From assembly GCA_036873135.1 (NCBI GenBank), contig JAPTYO010000009.1:22465756-22529755 (forward strand): DNA of 64,000 bases. Direction: 5' to 3'. This DNA is from Clarkia xantiana subsp. parviflora. Lineage: Eukaryota; Streptophyta; Magnoliopsida; Myrtales; Onagraceae. Under the pieces are notes generated by a model that worked only from the letters and a program-made list of their open reading frames with translations, made no database searches and was not told the DNA's origin. Below, in pieces: positions 11,021 through 24,592 of the stretch. Position 1 is the first letter of the stretch; every line of letters begins with the position of its first letter. The translations under genes and the position numbers were made by a program.

Positions 11021-11269
11021 AATGGAAAAGGGAAGCCCCTCCAAGTATCGACTCCAAAAAGGGAGGAAAAAGAGTATCCAACCTTAATTGTTATGTTTAT
11101 TACTACTTGAAAGAGATCCACGGACTTCACTTTACTCCAAACAATGTATATATTTTATGAGCTAATGAAGTGAATGTATTTCATTGAATAACAATGAAGA
11201 AAATGAGGGAACACACCGCTCATAAAAGAGAGGGTGTCATCCACACAAGCAAAAGCATACCTATACCCT

Positions 11270-12200
11270 CAACGAAAAAAAGAGGAAGACCCATAAAGGC
11301 AATCCTTCCAAAAGGAAAGGGGAAGACCTATAAGGGAAACCCGCAACCCTTTGAAGGCATAAGGGGAAGACCCATAAAGGAAACCCTTCCAAAAGGAAAT
11401 GGGAAGACCTATAAAAGCAACCCTTCGAAGACATAGGGGGAAGACCCATAAAGGAAACACTTCCAAAAGGAAAGGGGAAGACCTATAAGGGCAACCCTTC
11501 GAAGACATAAGGGGAAGACCCATAAATGCAACCCTTTCAAAAGGAAAGGGGAAGACTTACAAGGAAACCCTTCGAAAACAAAAGGGGAAGACGCATAAAT
11601 GCAACCCTTCCAAAATGAAAGGGGAAGACCTATAAGGGCAACCCTTCAAAGACATAAGGGGAAGACCCATAAAGGCAACCCTTCCAAAAGGAAAGGGAAA
11701 GACCTACAAGGGCAGCCCTTCGAAGACATAAGGGGAAGACCCATAAAGAAAACTCTTCCAAAAGGAAAGGGGAAGACCTACAAGGGCAACCTTTCAAAGA
11801 CATAAGGGGAAGACCCTGAAGGTAACTCTTCCAAAAGGAAAGGAGAAGACCAACAAGGGCAACCCTTCGAAGACATAAGGGGAAGACCCATAAAGGCAAC
11901 CCTTCCAAAAGGAAAGGGGAAGACCTATAAGGGCAACCCTCCGAAGACATAAGGGGAAGACCCATAAAGGCAACCATTCCAAAAGGAAAGGGGAAGAGTT
12001 ATAAGGGCAACCCTTCGAAGACATAAGGGAAAGACTCATAAAAGCAACCCTTCCAAAAGTAAAGGGGAAAACCTACAAGGGCAACCCTTCGAAGACAAAA
12101 GGGGAAGATCCATAATGACAACCCTTCCGAATGGAAATGAGAAGATCCAAAATGACAACCCTTCCGATGGGAAATGGGAAGATCCATAAGGACAACCCTT
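11270..12200 (+). repeat. 74-bp tandem array, LARD1 unit 1
   Basis: About 12 imperfect copies of a 74-bp unit, itself two related 37-bp halves (GGAAGACCCATAAAGGCAAC and GGAAGACCTATAAGGGCAAC). The repeat creates long open frames on both strands that encode only the repeat. The array lies directly 3' of the integrase remnant. Confidence 0.9.
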
Positions 12201-12690
12201 TCGAACAAAAAGGGAAGTAAGTCCCCAAATCAAAGGGTAACCCTTCCAACATGATATGAGAAGTAAGTCCCCCGACCAAATGGAAACTCATCCAACATGA
12301 TACGAAAAATAAGTCCCCCAATCAAAGGGCAACCCTTCCAACATGATATGAGAAGTAAGTCCCCCAACCAAAGGGCAACTCATCCAACATGATACGGGAA
12401 ATAAGTCCCCCAATAAAAGGGCAACCCTTCCAACATGATATGAGAAGTAAGTCCTCCAACCAAAGGGAAACTCATCCAACATGATATGGGAAGTAAGTCC
12501 CCCAACCAAAGGGCAACTCATCCAACATGATACGGGAAATAAGTCCCACAATCAAAGAGAAACCCTTCCAACATGATATGAGAAGTAAGTCCCCCCAATC
12601 AAGGGCAACTCATCCAACATGATACGGGAAGTAAGTCCGCCAGCCAAAGGGACCCTTCCATAAGATATAGAATGTAAGTCCTTCAATCAA
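12201..12690 (+). repeat. 46-bp tandem array, LARD1 unit 1
   Basis: About ten copies of a 46-bp unit containing AAGTAAGTCCCCCAACCAAA and alternating GATATGAG / GATACGGG endings. It directly follows the 74-bp array. Confidence 0.9.
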
Positions 12691-12734
12691 AGGGCTATCA
12701 TATTTAAAAAGACTATTCTAAAGCCGCACCAACA

Positions 12735-13030
12735 AAGGAGGGTAATACCCCCTATACATCAACAGGGGCTATCATGTCCATATATATCAAAGGTGGGTAA
12801 CACCCCCTATACATCAACATGGGCTATCATATCTATATATATCAAAGGTGGGTAACACCCCCTATACATCAACATGGGCTATCATGTCCATATATATCAA
12901 AGAAGGGTATCACCCCCTACACATCAACAATGGTTATCATGACCATATATCTCAAAGAAGTATATCACCCCATATAACTCAAGAATGGCTATCATGTCCA
13001 TATATCTCAAAGGAGGGTACCGTACCAATA
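12735..13030 (+). repeat. 55-bp tandem array, LARD1 unit 1
   Basis: Five copies of a 55-bp unit containing CACCCCCTATACATCAACA and GGCTATCATGTCCATATAT. This is the third array in series in LARD1. Confidence 0.9.
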
Positions 13031-14917
13031 TACCATCACCATGAAGAAATCCTCTCTATTTTACAAAGTCCAACAACCGCAAGGTCAGAGGTCGAAGAGA
13101 CAAACTAATGAAAGAGCCTCCACCAAGCTTTCAAACAACTATCAATAGCCTAATCGGACGCCTATCCGACCATCATAGAGTTAAGCAAATGTTAATACCA
13201 TTTCTTAACTCGGCGGGCAAAGCGGGATACACGCCCAATTAAGCAATAGACATCCTTTAGCCCACCTCACAAGCAAGTAAGAAAACTTCAAGGACCCCTA
13301 GGTCACGACAGTCTCCCTATGCCAACCTAGGGGGAAATAAAGGCATGATAATATCAGGTGGATGAATAACCCCCACCAAAGAGAAAGCGACTCCTCAACT
13401 ACAACATCCCAAAATTCATAATGATCCAATGCCTACTACGGGGGATTGGACATATGTCTAGGTGATAAATGCTCAACAATATAGGAAGGAGGCCAGAATG
13501 TTACAAGCCAATACACAGTATCCCCACTCATACACTCGACGCGCAAAACATGCCTACTACGGGAACAAGGAATATATATGAGCTACCAAGCGTAGCCAAT
13601 ACAAGGAATATCCCTTTACGTACAACAACATGTCCACTACAGGGGTACACATACATTCATCAGTTACCAAGTGTAATCAGCACAAGGTTAAACCCCTACA
13701 AGTAAATATATCAAAATACTCACTACGGGAGTAATGATACATACATGAGCTACCAAGTGCAGCCATTTCAAGGGATAATCCCCCACATCCGGAACGCCAG
13801 ACACGTCCACTATAAGGGACAACTATATATATACAATCTCATATATGTAGGTTTCACAATTAACGCAAGGGCTAACCCCCCAGTGTCCGAAGCATGCCCG
13901 CTACGGGGGGCAACCATATACATACAACTCTATATGCACAGGTCACAGAGCATGAATAACACAAGGGTCAAACCCCCACTTATGAAGGTGCAAGGTATGC
14001 ATACCGTAGAAGTAACCTCAGCACTGAGCCGTGAAGGAAAAATCACCATTCGGGAAGCCCCGATGCTAAATTACAAAAAAATGTCTACAATGGGAGAAAC
14101 CCCTTAACCTACACAAATGGAGTAATACTCCAACGTATATGAAAGGAACAACCTTCTACGTATATTTATAAAGACTTTTTATACGAAGGATAGTAGGAGG
14201 AAGTTTAACCACTCTCACCTCCATCTATATAGAGTGAATTTCAGGGATAAGGTTAAAGGACCATGCCCATACTCCGACAAACGGGGAGAAAAACGCCACA
14301 CCCATTGAAGGCCAAAGCTAAAAGATCAAACTCGCACTCTCGCAAACGGAGTGCAACACCGCTTCCAAAGCACACTATCGGCTATAAGGACCCAAAAAGG
14401 AGGTTCCTCTAATAAGGAGATATACCTAAAGGCTAAGTAAAATGGGACTAAGACCCATATTTAATATTTATAATCATTTACATCATCCATGTACATACTT
14501 GTACTAACACAAACGTTCATGTCGACTAACACTCGCATGTTGTATGAACACCCTTCCAACATGGGATGACCTACAACCTCTCTTATATGGAGGCGTGTCA
14601 AGTGCTTCTACAAGAAACTCCAATGAAACAGAGATTCAAATAAAAGGACATGGTCCTAAGGCTAAGTAAAACGAGACCAAGGCTCGTAACTCTTTCCCTT
14701 ATGCAATATCTATACATGGCATAAATTTGCTTAAGTTAACAATAGCATTTTGTGTATCCAGCTTCTTTAAACAGGAGGTAAGGAAAATTACGACGTTCCT
14801 CGAGCACTCGATAAAGGCCGGGATTGTCATAAATGTACATTTCACAACTCGCTTGGGCGATACTCCGCAAAAATAGAGTCAAGTAAAGGTTAAACCATTT
14901 CTTGACTCGGGGGCAAA
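13031..14917 (+). other. LARD1 3' internal region, unit 1
   Basis: Non-coding sequence running to a purine-rich stretch (CTCGGGGGCAAA) just before the middle LTR, which is the likely polypurine tract. It is repeated with very high similarity at 22711-24592. Open frames such as 13745-14107 are mirrored in the second copy but show no family similarity. Confidence 0.65.
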
Positions 14918-15050
14918 TGTTGGATATACGCCCAAGCTATCGAATATTGGACTCTATTATTGGGCCACAATCATTATAATTTAAAACTTTCGAAAACAGA
15001 CACCCGAGGCCCAAATACTTAAGCCCAAAAACACACCGAGTGGCGAAATC
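14918..15050 (+). repeat. LARD1 middle LTR, truncated
   Basis: The first 133 bp of the LARD1 LTR (TGTTGGATATACGCCC onward) is cut at GCGAAATC, where the Copia element C1 begins. The remainder of this LTR is not found on the other side of C1. Confidence 0.85.
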
Positions 15051-15676
15051 TGTAAGCATATGGTGATGGGCGGCGTAAATGGAAGCCCATTTTATGTATA
15101 TGTTACCTAAGTTAATTGGGTACATGTCACTTTAGGACATTGGGCCAGACCCAAATCCCAATTGACATGAGAGGGAGAGACCCAAAATTGGGCCTACCTA
15201 TACTAAGCATGGGCCGGCCGAAATTAGGGTGGAAGTTGGGGAGTTGGGGGTTTTATTATGGACTTTTATCCACTTTACTCCTCCTATATATATGGGGAGT
15301 TGGGGGTTTTATTATGGTTAATCACAATTCCCTTTATGTGGTGTTTTGAGAGAAAAACCTTCCCCCAAGAACACCATATTTCGGCCGAACCACTTCCTCA
15401 CCAACGGTGTGCCAATTTGCCTTCGAGCAAACACTCTAGAGATTTGTCCCTTGCCAATAATCGATCAGAGGCTTTGCTGTGAAGAATATACCACGTAGGG
15501 CTTCCTTCACAAGAACCCCTACGGGTGACGACCGGAGGATCATGAACTCCCTCATGCAAAGATATTTGGACTACGGACAACTGTAGAGGTATGTGCGAAT
15601 CTTCCGCTGCGTTATTTCGATTACTAGCATGTACCATGATTTAGTTTCCGTAATGATTACTCCCCGTAATCTAACA
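15051..15676 (+). repeat. C1 5' LTR
   Basis: A 626-bp LTR beginning TGTAAGCATATGG and ending TAATCTAACA. The primer-binding site GTATCAGAGCC (15677-15687) follows, typical of Copia elements primed by initiator tRNA-Met. Related antisense solo LTRs lie at 9249-9848 and 47141-47745. A short direct repeat (about 15236-15262 and 15297-15320) is unique to this copy. Confidence 0.9.
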
Positions 15677-16235
15677 GTATCAGAGCCTCTGTTAGGAGTT
15701 CATGATTTTGATAAAATGGTGTTCTTGAAAATTTAAATTAGGACCGAAAATTTTAAATGAAAAGGATTTAAAATTTTGAAATTTTTAATTTATACATGGT
15801 CCGAAATTTTCATGATGCTCTTAGTAAATTTGATGTTTATGTTCTTCAAGAAAAATGTGATATTTATCAAAATCAAACATTGAACTGTAGATCATATTAA
15901 GATTTGACCACTTGTTCCCAATTATGTGTTTGTGCCGAAAATTCTAGCAAATTTACAAGGTAAATTATTTAATTTCTTGGTCTCCAAATAATAAAATTTC
16001 GGCCATACATGTTAATAATATTGTTTACCATATTTTAATTTTTATTCTAGGTAACAATATACCTATAATTGAGAACATTATGATAGATTCACATTAATAT
16101 ATAGAAATATATATAACTATCAATATATCTAAATATTTAAATAGGTTAAATATATTATTGATAGATTTTAGTTACCTAAAAGATTGAGAAATTATATTAT
16201 TAATATATGTTTCCCTATTTAAGATATTGACAGTA

Positions 16236-16276
<41 letters not shown>

Positions 16277-16382
16277 AGTGCCGATTTTTACATATATATA
16301 TATATATATATTGTTGATTGATTTAATCTTATAGATAGAATCTTGCCAATAAATATATATATATGTTTATAATAGGTCTGAA

Positions 16383-16424
<42 letters not shown>

Positions 16425-19380
16425 AATACTGGAAATTATTTTATTTAGTTAATGTTACTTGGTGGGTAAGTTAAATATTTTTGGACTTTAAAACATTACT
16501 TGGGCCACAAGTAAATATTTGGGCCCAACCTTTTATATTTTAATTACTGGGCCGGTCCAATATGTCAAACCGGGACGAATTAAAACCGAACATGATTTTC
16601 TCAATCTGTTCGACCTAATCGGGTCGAGTCGGACCGGGGTAACTAAGTGGATCTAACCGAACCGATTTTATGTGTTGAACCAAACCGAACCCTATTTTAT
16701 TGGACCGGTTCGGACCGAACCAGATTTTAAAATTAAAACCGAACCGGACCGGACCGAACCGAATCGAATTTTTATTTTTGGACCGAACCGAACTGGACCC
16801 GATCCGGACCAAACTGGACTGAAATTGACTGAACTGAACCGTATTTTCAAAACTGAATTCAAGTCAATTAAAATAGGGAGGTCAAGTTTTAAAATCCAAA
16901 TGTTTTGAACCTTAATAAGCCTACACAGTGCTCAAGAGTTGATAACCTTTATGCCTTGTTTCGATTATGGGGATGGATCTCGGAGATATATGTTATTGGG
17001 ACTGATATAATTAGTGGGCTGAATTGCAGTTTTTTATTATTCAATATATATTTATGCATGATTAGAAATGTTGTCTTGACTGGGTCAAGCTAGCTGAATA
17101 TTGCATATTATGGGCTGAACCCGGGTTAAATATATGGAATGCGCACTAGGATAGACATACTGTGATGGTTGAAAAATCCTAGGATTCATGTCTAGAATGT
17201 TGCGTGACTGAATATAAGCATGAATTGCAAATCAGCCCCTAATGTTTAAAATTATTTTAAAATCGAAAACCAGTCGCCAAATATGTATGATTGATGTGGA
17301 AGTTTCATGTTTGACACGTATGCTAGAATGTTGAGGATGTAGTTACATTTGATAGTTTACTTAGAAGTAGAATTATGTATGCAAGCATGAGTTCCTCGGA
17401 ACATTAGACGCATGACGCGTAAGCATGAGTGTGGTTTATGTGATGAATGTTGCTGGCGTATGATAATTTACATGGATGGTAGAATTGTATATGCATGAGT
17501 GAATTCATCGGGATATTTTTCCAAAATAAAAAGGGCATTGGGAAAGCGAAGATCGGGTATACTTGTTTTAAAATCCTAGTTCCGGTAATTTGCGATTAAA
17601 ACCATTTTAAAAGACTGATCTATTGTATGGAAGACGACGATAATGTGAAATTTTTCACAGCCATCTTCCATTAGTTTACTGGTGGTCGGTTGGTTTAGAT
17701 GACTGAGGAATCATTATTTTTCGGGTTCTATCTTAATAGATATTTGATGTATGCAATTTTTTCTCAAAACGTTATTATCTCCCTGATTTTTTCATAATCA
17801 TCGATGTGTTAGTATGAATTGCTTGAATTAGTGCGATTCGATATTCCTCGCAATCTTGATGGTGTGAATCATATGAATAAAATGAGTACGTGTTGAACTC
17901 TCTACTACGATTCCAAAAAATAGAGAGGACAACTACGGATGAATATAGTAGTCTATATTATTTTGACAATGAGAGACGAATGTAATAATTTGTTTCACCA
18001 AGCATGGGTTTATGTTTTTTAATGATCTGAACGCATATGTGGTGATACATTCAACCTTGGTAAAAGGAGGTTGAAGAAGACTTCAATTGCAACCAGGTAA
18101 TGTTGTAGCTTAGTATCCATTTGCATCTGCCTCGGTGGAAGCAATGATGCAAAAGCCAAACGTTTCGGTTAAACGTGATAGTCTTCTCTCTTTTCATAGA
18201 TGTTGGCGTAAAACCCGCATTAGATCTTCAGAATGAAATGTCAACATGGAAAAGATGTATATGGTAGTCTGATATTGACAGGACTCGATGACCTTGAGAC
18301 TAATCAATTACAGTAACCACAATAGTACAAGGGAAACTTTCTCTGCTCACCATACTGGGTTCGAAAGAAGTCAACCATTATCCGCATATTATAGAGAGAA
18401 CTGGACCATAAAGGTCTTATACAATTATCCGGTGGGTTAAACCATGTTGATAAAGTGCGTCTCAAGTACGCCTCGTAGGTAATGTGTATGAAGTGGTAAA
18501 ATTTTTTATACAGACACATATTATTTGACGTGATTCACTCGTGAATTTACTCAGATGTGATGTTCAACATGGCTTAAAGTTCTAGACTATCTATGCGACA
18601 ATCATTGATCAAATACGCGATCTTCAGATCAAGAACCCTACCATTGTCATTTATCGTTCGTTTGAGTTACTAAAATTTTGGTTATTTCGAGATTCGGATT
18701 TATTGAATAAAGTAGTTTCCGTTCGATTCGAAATGTGATCTACTTGTCAAAATTAATCAACCCAGTTAAACGGGATCGATCCGAAACGAAATTTTGGCCA
18801 GGTAAAAGTGGTCGAATAAAATGAAACGATTCGCGTACTCCATCATCTCAGTCATGACAACTGAACTGAACATACACATCGATTGCGTAGCTAGATCGAA
18901 AGATTTAGTATTTCTTAATTATTAGTACTCCATTGAATGAAATTATTTGTAATGATAATCATGTGCAAAACCGATTGGATTAAATTGAATTAAATTCAGA
19001 AATGAAACGACTTAACCAATGGTTAAACTTCGGTAAAATGCGCCTCGCGCAAGTGGACCTCGAAAGACGGAACACATCGTTTCAATATATGAGTTTAATA
19101 ATGAAGTGTTTGAATGATTAGGTGCTGAATTTTCGTTTGCATTCACGCAGAAACAACTTATTGATAACATTTACATCGGTACAAAGTAGGCTTCGAATCT
19201 ACCACGACCTTGCAAAAGTATTAGCTGACACATAAGGTGAAAACCCACGCCGCTCAGTTCGGAGATAGGATAAAATCTCTGAGATAAGTTTGCAAACGAA
19301 GAAGGATGATGCCGGTTAAACGATTCTCCTTCCAAACGCCTTGAACGATAAGTCATGCTAATCATTCAAATCAATTAAAA

Positions 19381-20436
19381 CACACTTCAAGAAGCAAAGT
19401 TCAAGAGAATCCGTGTGTGTATTATAAGGCCTCCGGGTCTAAGTATGTCATCTTAACCTTATACGTGGACGACATACTCATTGCCGCAAACGATGTGAGT
19501 TTTATGAACAAGTCAAAGTCATGGTTGGCATCTGTATTTGAGATGAAAGACATAGGAGAGGCCACGTACATCTTGGGCATTAAAATTGCTAGAGATCGGG
19601 CTACCCGGAAATTGTGTCTGTCTCAATAAGCTTATATCAACAAACTGTTGAAAAGATACATATTACAGGATGCCAAACCCGTGGATACGTCGGTAGTGTT
19701 TGGGTGCGCACTGTCAAAACGTGACATCTCCAAGAACCTGGCAGAGCATGAACAGATGAAGGGTGTAGAGTATTTAAGCATGGTCGGTAGTTTGATGTAC
19801 TTCATGCAATGCACCCGTCCGGATATCTGTTACGCCGTGGGCCTAGTAGCACGTTTCAAATCAGATCCTGGCTATCAACATTTAAAGGCTGTAAAACGAA
19901 TTATTAGTTATCTGAAAAGTACTGCAGACAACGCACTGTGCTATGAGGGCAGGAAGTTAGAATTGACCGGTTACAGTGACGCCGACCATGGTGGCGATCC
20001 GAGTGATCGTAAGTCCACCACAGGAGGAGTGTTTCTCCTTGCTAATGCCGCAATTTCATGGACGAGTAAGAAGCAAACTCGTGTCGCGCTGTCCACGATG
20101 GAATCAGAATTCGTAGCCCTCTCCAAGAATGCACAAGAAGCGGCCTGGATAAAAAAGCTTCTTACTGCGCTGCTTGATGGTGACGTTGGGAGTCAACCTG
20201 TGAAGGTGTTCTCTGACAGTCAGGCAGCCATTGCGGCAGTAAAGAATCCGAAGTACCATAGTAGGACCAAACACATTGATGTGAAATATTTTTATGCTAA
20301 ATCAATGGTAGAAGACAATGTAATCACTATGGAATATTTGTCCACTGATAACATGATAACGGACTTATTAACTAAACCACTACGCAGGGAGATATTCGAA
20401 AAGCATGTAAAACTGCTTGGATTGCGTAGGGTTTAG
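19381..20436 (+). pseudogene. C1 reverse transcriptase / RNase H remnant
   Basis: One frame from 19381 to the stop at 20436, broken by a single TAA at 19627-19629. It contains the end of a Copia reverse transcriptase (KASGSKYVILTLYVDDILIA, catalytic YVDD) and a full RNase H (GYSDADHGGD, STMESEFVAL, VFSDSQAAI). It ends in the usual Copia tail, the motif TKHIDVKYF followed by NMITDLLTKPL. Gag, protease, integrase and the first part of reverse transcriptase are missing or unreadable upstream, so the element cannot be autonomous. Confidence 0.9.
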
Positions 20437-21138
20437 AAGTGGCATGTATCTGTGATACCATTTTGATATTAGAAAGTTACATTTTGTAAGCGAAAGAATT
20501 GCAACTGAGTTTATGGTCAATCGACGTCATAATGTTTTGATTACATCAAATTTTCGGTCTATAAACTAAATCGTAGGAGGACGCAATCCTCTGCCAAAAC
20601 TATGTCGAATGTGGGCCTTACCTCGTCACACATGTACGGTCGTCTTGCGGTGGAGGGAGGGCTCTACTAAGCAAGGCTGGCTAAGAATCAGGGGGATAAA
20701 CCTGATTACGCAGAACGATCATCTAGTGTCGAAGTAACTCGACATGATCTTCGTTTTGCAGATCGCCGTGATGAACTTTGTTCGTCATTAATCTACATTC
20801 TGGGCCAGATGAGAATCTGAGGTAGCATGATTTGACATGTCCCATTCCTTTGAACTTAAAAGTTCAGGTATGCTATCGACCCGTGCTTCATACTACGCGT
20901 GCCACGTCCGACCACGGGGTCACAGCTCGGTTGTGCTAGGAAAGAATCCTCCTGATTCTGACGAGCGCAAACTTCTTCACCTCAAGCGTGTGATTGATCC
21001 CGAGAGCCTTATTAAGAGGCACCCAAAGTATCCTCACGGACTCAGAACTCATATCTAAGGTCAGGCTCAATGTTCGCTTCCCGGCGTACGAGCGTAGTGC
21101 TGAACAAAAATGCTTAGCGACCACGTATTTGGAAACCA

Positions 21139-21880
21139 GAGGAAAGGGGAAGACCTATAAGGGTAACCCTTCAACGACATAAGAGGAAGACCCATAAAGG
21201 CAACCATTCCAAAAGGAAATGGGATGACCTACAAGGGCAACCCTTCGAAGACAAAAGGGGAAGACCCATTAAGGAAACCCTTCCAAAAGGAAAGGGAAAG
21301 ACCTATAATGGCAACCATTCGAAAGCATAAGGGGAAGACCCATAAAGGCAACCCTTCCAAAATGAAATGGGAAGACCTACAAGGGAAACCCTTCGAATAC
21401 ATAAGGGGAAGACCCATAAAGGTAACCATTCCAAAAGGAAATGGGAAGACCTAGTGGGCAACCCTTCGAAGACATAAGGGGAAGACCCATAAAGGCAACC
21501 CTTCCAAAAGGTAATGGGAAGACCTATAAGGGCAACCCTTCGAAGACATAATGGTAAGACCCATAAATGAAACTCTTCCAAAAGTAAAGGGGAAGACCTA
21601 TAAGGGCAACCCTTCGAAGACATAAGGGGAATACCCATAAAAGCAACCATTCCAAAAGGAAAGGGGAAGACCTATAAAGGCAACCCTTAGAAGACATAAG
21701 GGGAAGACCCATAAAGGCAATCCTTTCAAAATGAAATGGGAAGACCTACAAGGGCAACCCTTCGAAGACAAAATGAGAAGATCCATAAGGACAAATCTTC
21801 CGAATGGAAATGGGAAGATCCAAAAAGACAACAATTCTGAATGGAAATGGGAAGATCCATAAGGACAACCCTTCCGAACG
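21139..21880 (+). repeat. 74-bp tandem array, LARD1 unit 2
   Basis: The same 74-bp unit as at 11270-12200, about ten copies, truncated at its left edge where C1-derived sequence stops. Confidence 0.9.
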
Positions 21881-22365
21881 AAAAGGGAAGTAAGTCCCCC
21901 AATCAAAAGGCAACCCTTCCAACATGATATGATAAGTAAGTCCCCCGACCAAAGGGCAACTCATCCAACATGATACGGGAAATAAGTCCCCCAATCAAAA
22001 GGCAACCCTTCCAATATGATATAAGAAGTCAGTCCCCTAACCAAAGGGCAACCCATCCAACATGATATGGGAAATAAGTCCCCCAATCAAAGGGCAACCC
22101 TTCCAACATGATATGAGAAGTAAGTCCCCCAACCAAAGGGCAACTCACCCAACATGATATGAGAAGTAAGTCCCCCAACCAAAGGACAACTCATCCAACA
22201 TGATACGGGAAGTAAGTCCCCCATCAAAGGGAAACCCTTCCAACATGATATGAGAAGTAAGTCCCCCAATCAAAGGGCAACTCATCCAACATGATACGGG
22301 AAGTAAGTCCCCCAGCCAAAGGGCAACCATTCCAACAAGATATAGAATGTAAGTCTTTCAATCAA
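21881..22365 (+). repeat. 46-bp tandem array, LARD1 unit 2
   Basis: The second copy of the 46-bp array (compare 12201-12690), about ten units with small differences in unit order. Confidence 0.9.
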
Positions 22366-22409
22366 AGGGCTATCATATTTAAAAAGGCTATTCTAAAGCC
22401 GCAACCAAC

Positions 22410-22700
22410 AAAAGAAGGTAACACCCCCTATACATCAAAATGGGCTATCATGTCCATATATATCAAAGGTGGGTAACACCCCCTATACATCAACAAGGGC
22501 TATCATTTCCATATATATCAAATGTGGGTAACACCCCTTATACATCAACAGGGGCTATCATGTCAATATATATCAAAGAAGGGTATCACCCCCTACACAT
22601 CAACAATGGTTATCATGACCATATATCTCAAAGGAGGGTATTACCCCCTATACCTCAATAATGGCTATGATGTCCATATATCTCAAAGGAAGGTACCGTA
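22410..22700 (+). repeat. 55-bp tandem array, LARD1 unit 2
   Basis: Five copies of the same 55-bp unit as at 12735-13030. Confidence 0.9.
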
Positions 22701-22710
22701 CCAATATACC

Positions 22711-24592
22711 ATCACCATGAAGAATTCCTCTCTATTTTACAAAGTCCAACAACCGCAAGGTCAGAGGTCGAAGAGACAAACTAAGGAAAGAGCCTCCACC
22801 AAGCTTTCAAAAAACTATCAATAGCCTAAACATACGTCTATCCGACCATCATAGAGTCAAGCAAATGTTAAGACCATTGCTTAACTCGGGGGGCAAAGCG
22901 GGATACACACCCAATTAAGCAACAGACATCCTTCAGCCCACCTCACAAGCAAGTAACGAAACTTCAAGGACCCCAAGGTCACGACCGTCTCCCTATGCCA
23001 ACCTAGGGGGAAAGAAAGACATGATAATATCAGGTTGATGGATAATCCCCACCAAAGAGAAAGCGACTCCTCAACTACAACATCCCAAAATTCATAATGA
23101 TCCAATGCCTACTACGGGGGCATGGACATATGTGTAGGTGATAATTGCTCAACAATGGAGGAAGGATTCTAGAATGTTACAAGCCAATACACACTATCCC
23201 CACTCATAAACTCGACGCACAAAATATGCCTACTACGAGAACAACCTTATATATGAGCTACCAAACGTAGCCAATACAAGGAATATCCGTTTACGTACAA
23301 AAACGTGTCTACTACGAGGGTACACATACAGTCATCAGTTACCAAGTGTAATCAGCATAAGGGTAAACCTCTACATGTAAAGATATCAAAATACTCACTA
23401 CGGTAGTAATGATACATACATGAGCTGCCAAGTGCAGCCATTTCAAGGGATAATCCCCCGTGTCCGGAACTCTAGGCACGTCCACTATAAGGGGAAACTA
23501 TATATATACAATCTCATATATGTAGGTTTCACAATTAACGCAAGGGCTAGCCCCCCAGCGTTCGAAGCATGCCCACTACGGGGGGCAACCATATACATAC
23601 AACTCTATATGCACAAGTCACAGAGCATGAGTAACACAAGGGCCAAGCCCCCACTTATGAAGGTGCAAGGTATGCATACCGCGGAAGTAATCTCAGCACT
23701 GAGTCGCGAAGGTAAAATCACCATTCAGGAAGCCCCGATGCTAAATTACAAAAAATATCTACAATGGGAGAAACCCCTTAACCTACACAAAGGGAGTAAC
23801 ACTCCAACGTACATGAAAGGAACAACCTTCTACATATATTTATAAAGACTCTTTTATACAAAGGATAAGAGGAGGAAGTTTAACCACTATCACCTCCATC
23901 TATATAGAGTGAATTGCAGGGATAAGGTTAAAGGACCATGCCCACACTCCGAAAAACGGGGAGAAAAACGCCACGCCCATTGAAGGCCAAAGCTAAAAAA
24001 TCAAACTCGCACTCTCGCACACGGAGTGCAACACCGCTTCCAAAGCACCCTATCAGCTCTAAGGACCCAAAAATAAAGTTCCTCCAATAAGGAGATATAC
24101 CTAAAGGCTAAGTAAAATGGGACTAAGACCCATATTTAATACTTATAATCATTTACATCATCCATGTACATACTTGTACTAACACCCAAGTTCATGTCGA
24201 CTAACACTCGCATGTTGTATGAACACCCTTCCAACAGGGGATGGCGTACAACCTCTCTTATATGGAGATGTGTCAAGTGCTTCTACAAGAAACTCCAATA
24301 AAACGGAGACTCAAATAAAAGGACACGGTCCTAAGGCTAAGTAAAACGAGACAAAGGCTCGTAACTCTTACCCTTATGCAATATCTATACATGGCATAAA
24401 TTTTCTTAAGTTAACAATAGCATTTTGTGTATCCAGCTTCTTTAAACAGGAGGCAAGGAAAATTACGACATTCCTCGAGCACTCGATAAAGGCCGGGATC
24501 GTCATAAATGTACATTTCACAACTCGCTTGGGCGATACTCCGCAAAAATAGAGTTAAGTAAAGGTTAAACCATTTCTTGATTCAGGGGAAAA
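22711..24592 (+). other. LARD1 3' internal region, unit 2
   Basis: A near copy of 13031-14917, non-coding, ending in the purine-rich stretch CAGGGGAAAA (24583-24592) just before the 3' LTR. Confidence 0.75.

Larger units (their letters stand above)
15051..21138 (+). mobile_element. C1: Ty1/copia element, 3' LTR missing
   Basis: C1 begins with an LTR (15051-15676), a primer-binding site, about 3.7 kb without readable coding sequence, and a reverse transcriptase/RNase H remnant (19381-20436). About 700 bp of unassigned sequence then runs up to the second LARD1 array. No 3' LTR is present, so the right end was lost together with the rest of the middle LARD1 LTR. The right limit is approximate. 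The 15.7-19.4 kb part holds TA microsatellites (about 16236-16270, 16291-16311 and 16388-16420) and a block rich in CCGAACCGGA-like motifs (16550-16830). Confidence 0.75.

Noticed and set aside
11194..12551. Long overlapping open frames on both strands with repeated residues such as GLPLMSSKGCPYRSS
   Set aside because: They translate the 74-bp and 46-bp arrays; the same peptides appear in several frames and in the second array copy, with no family similarity.
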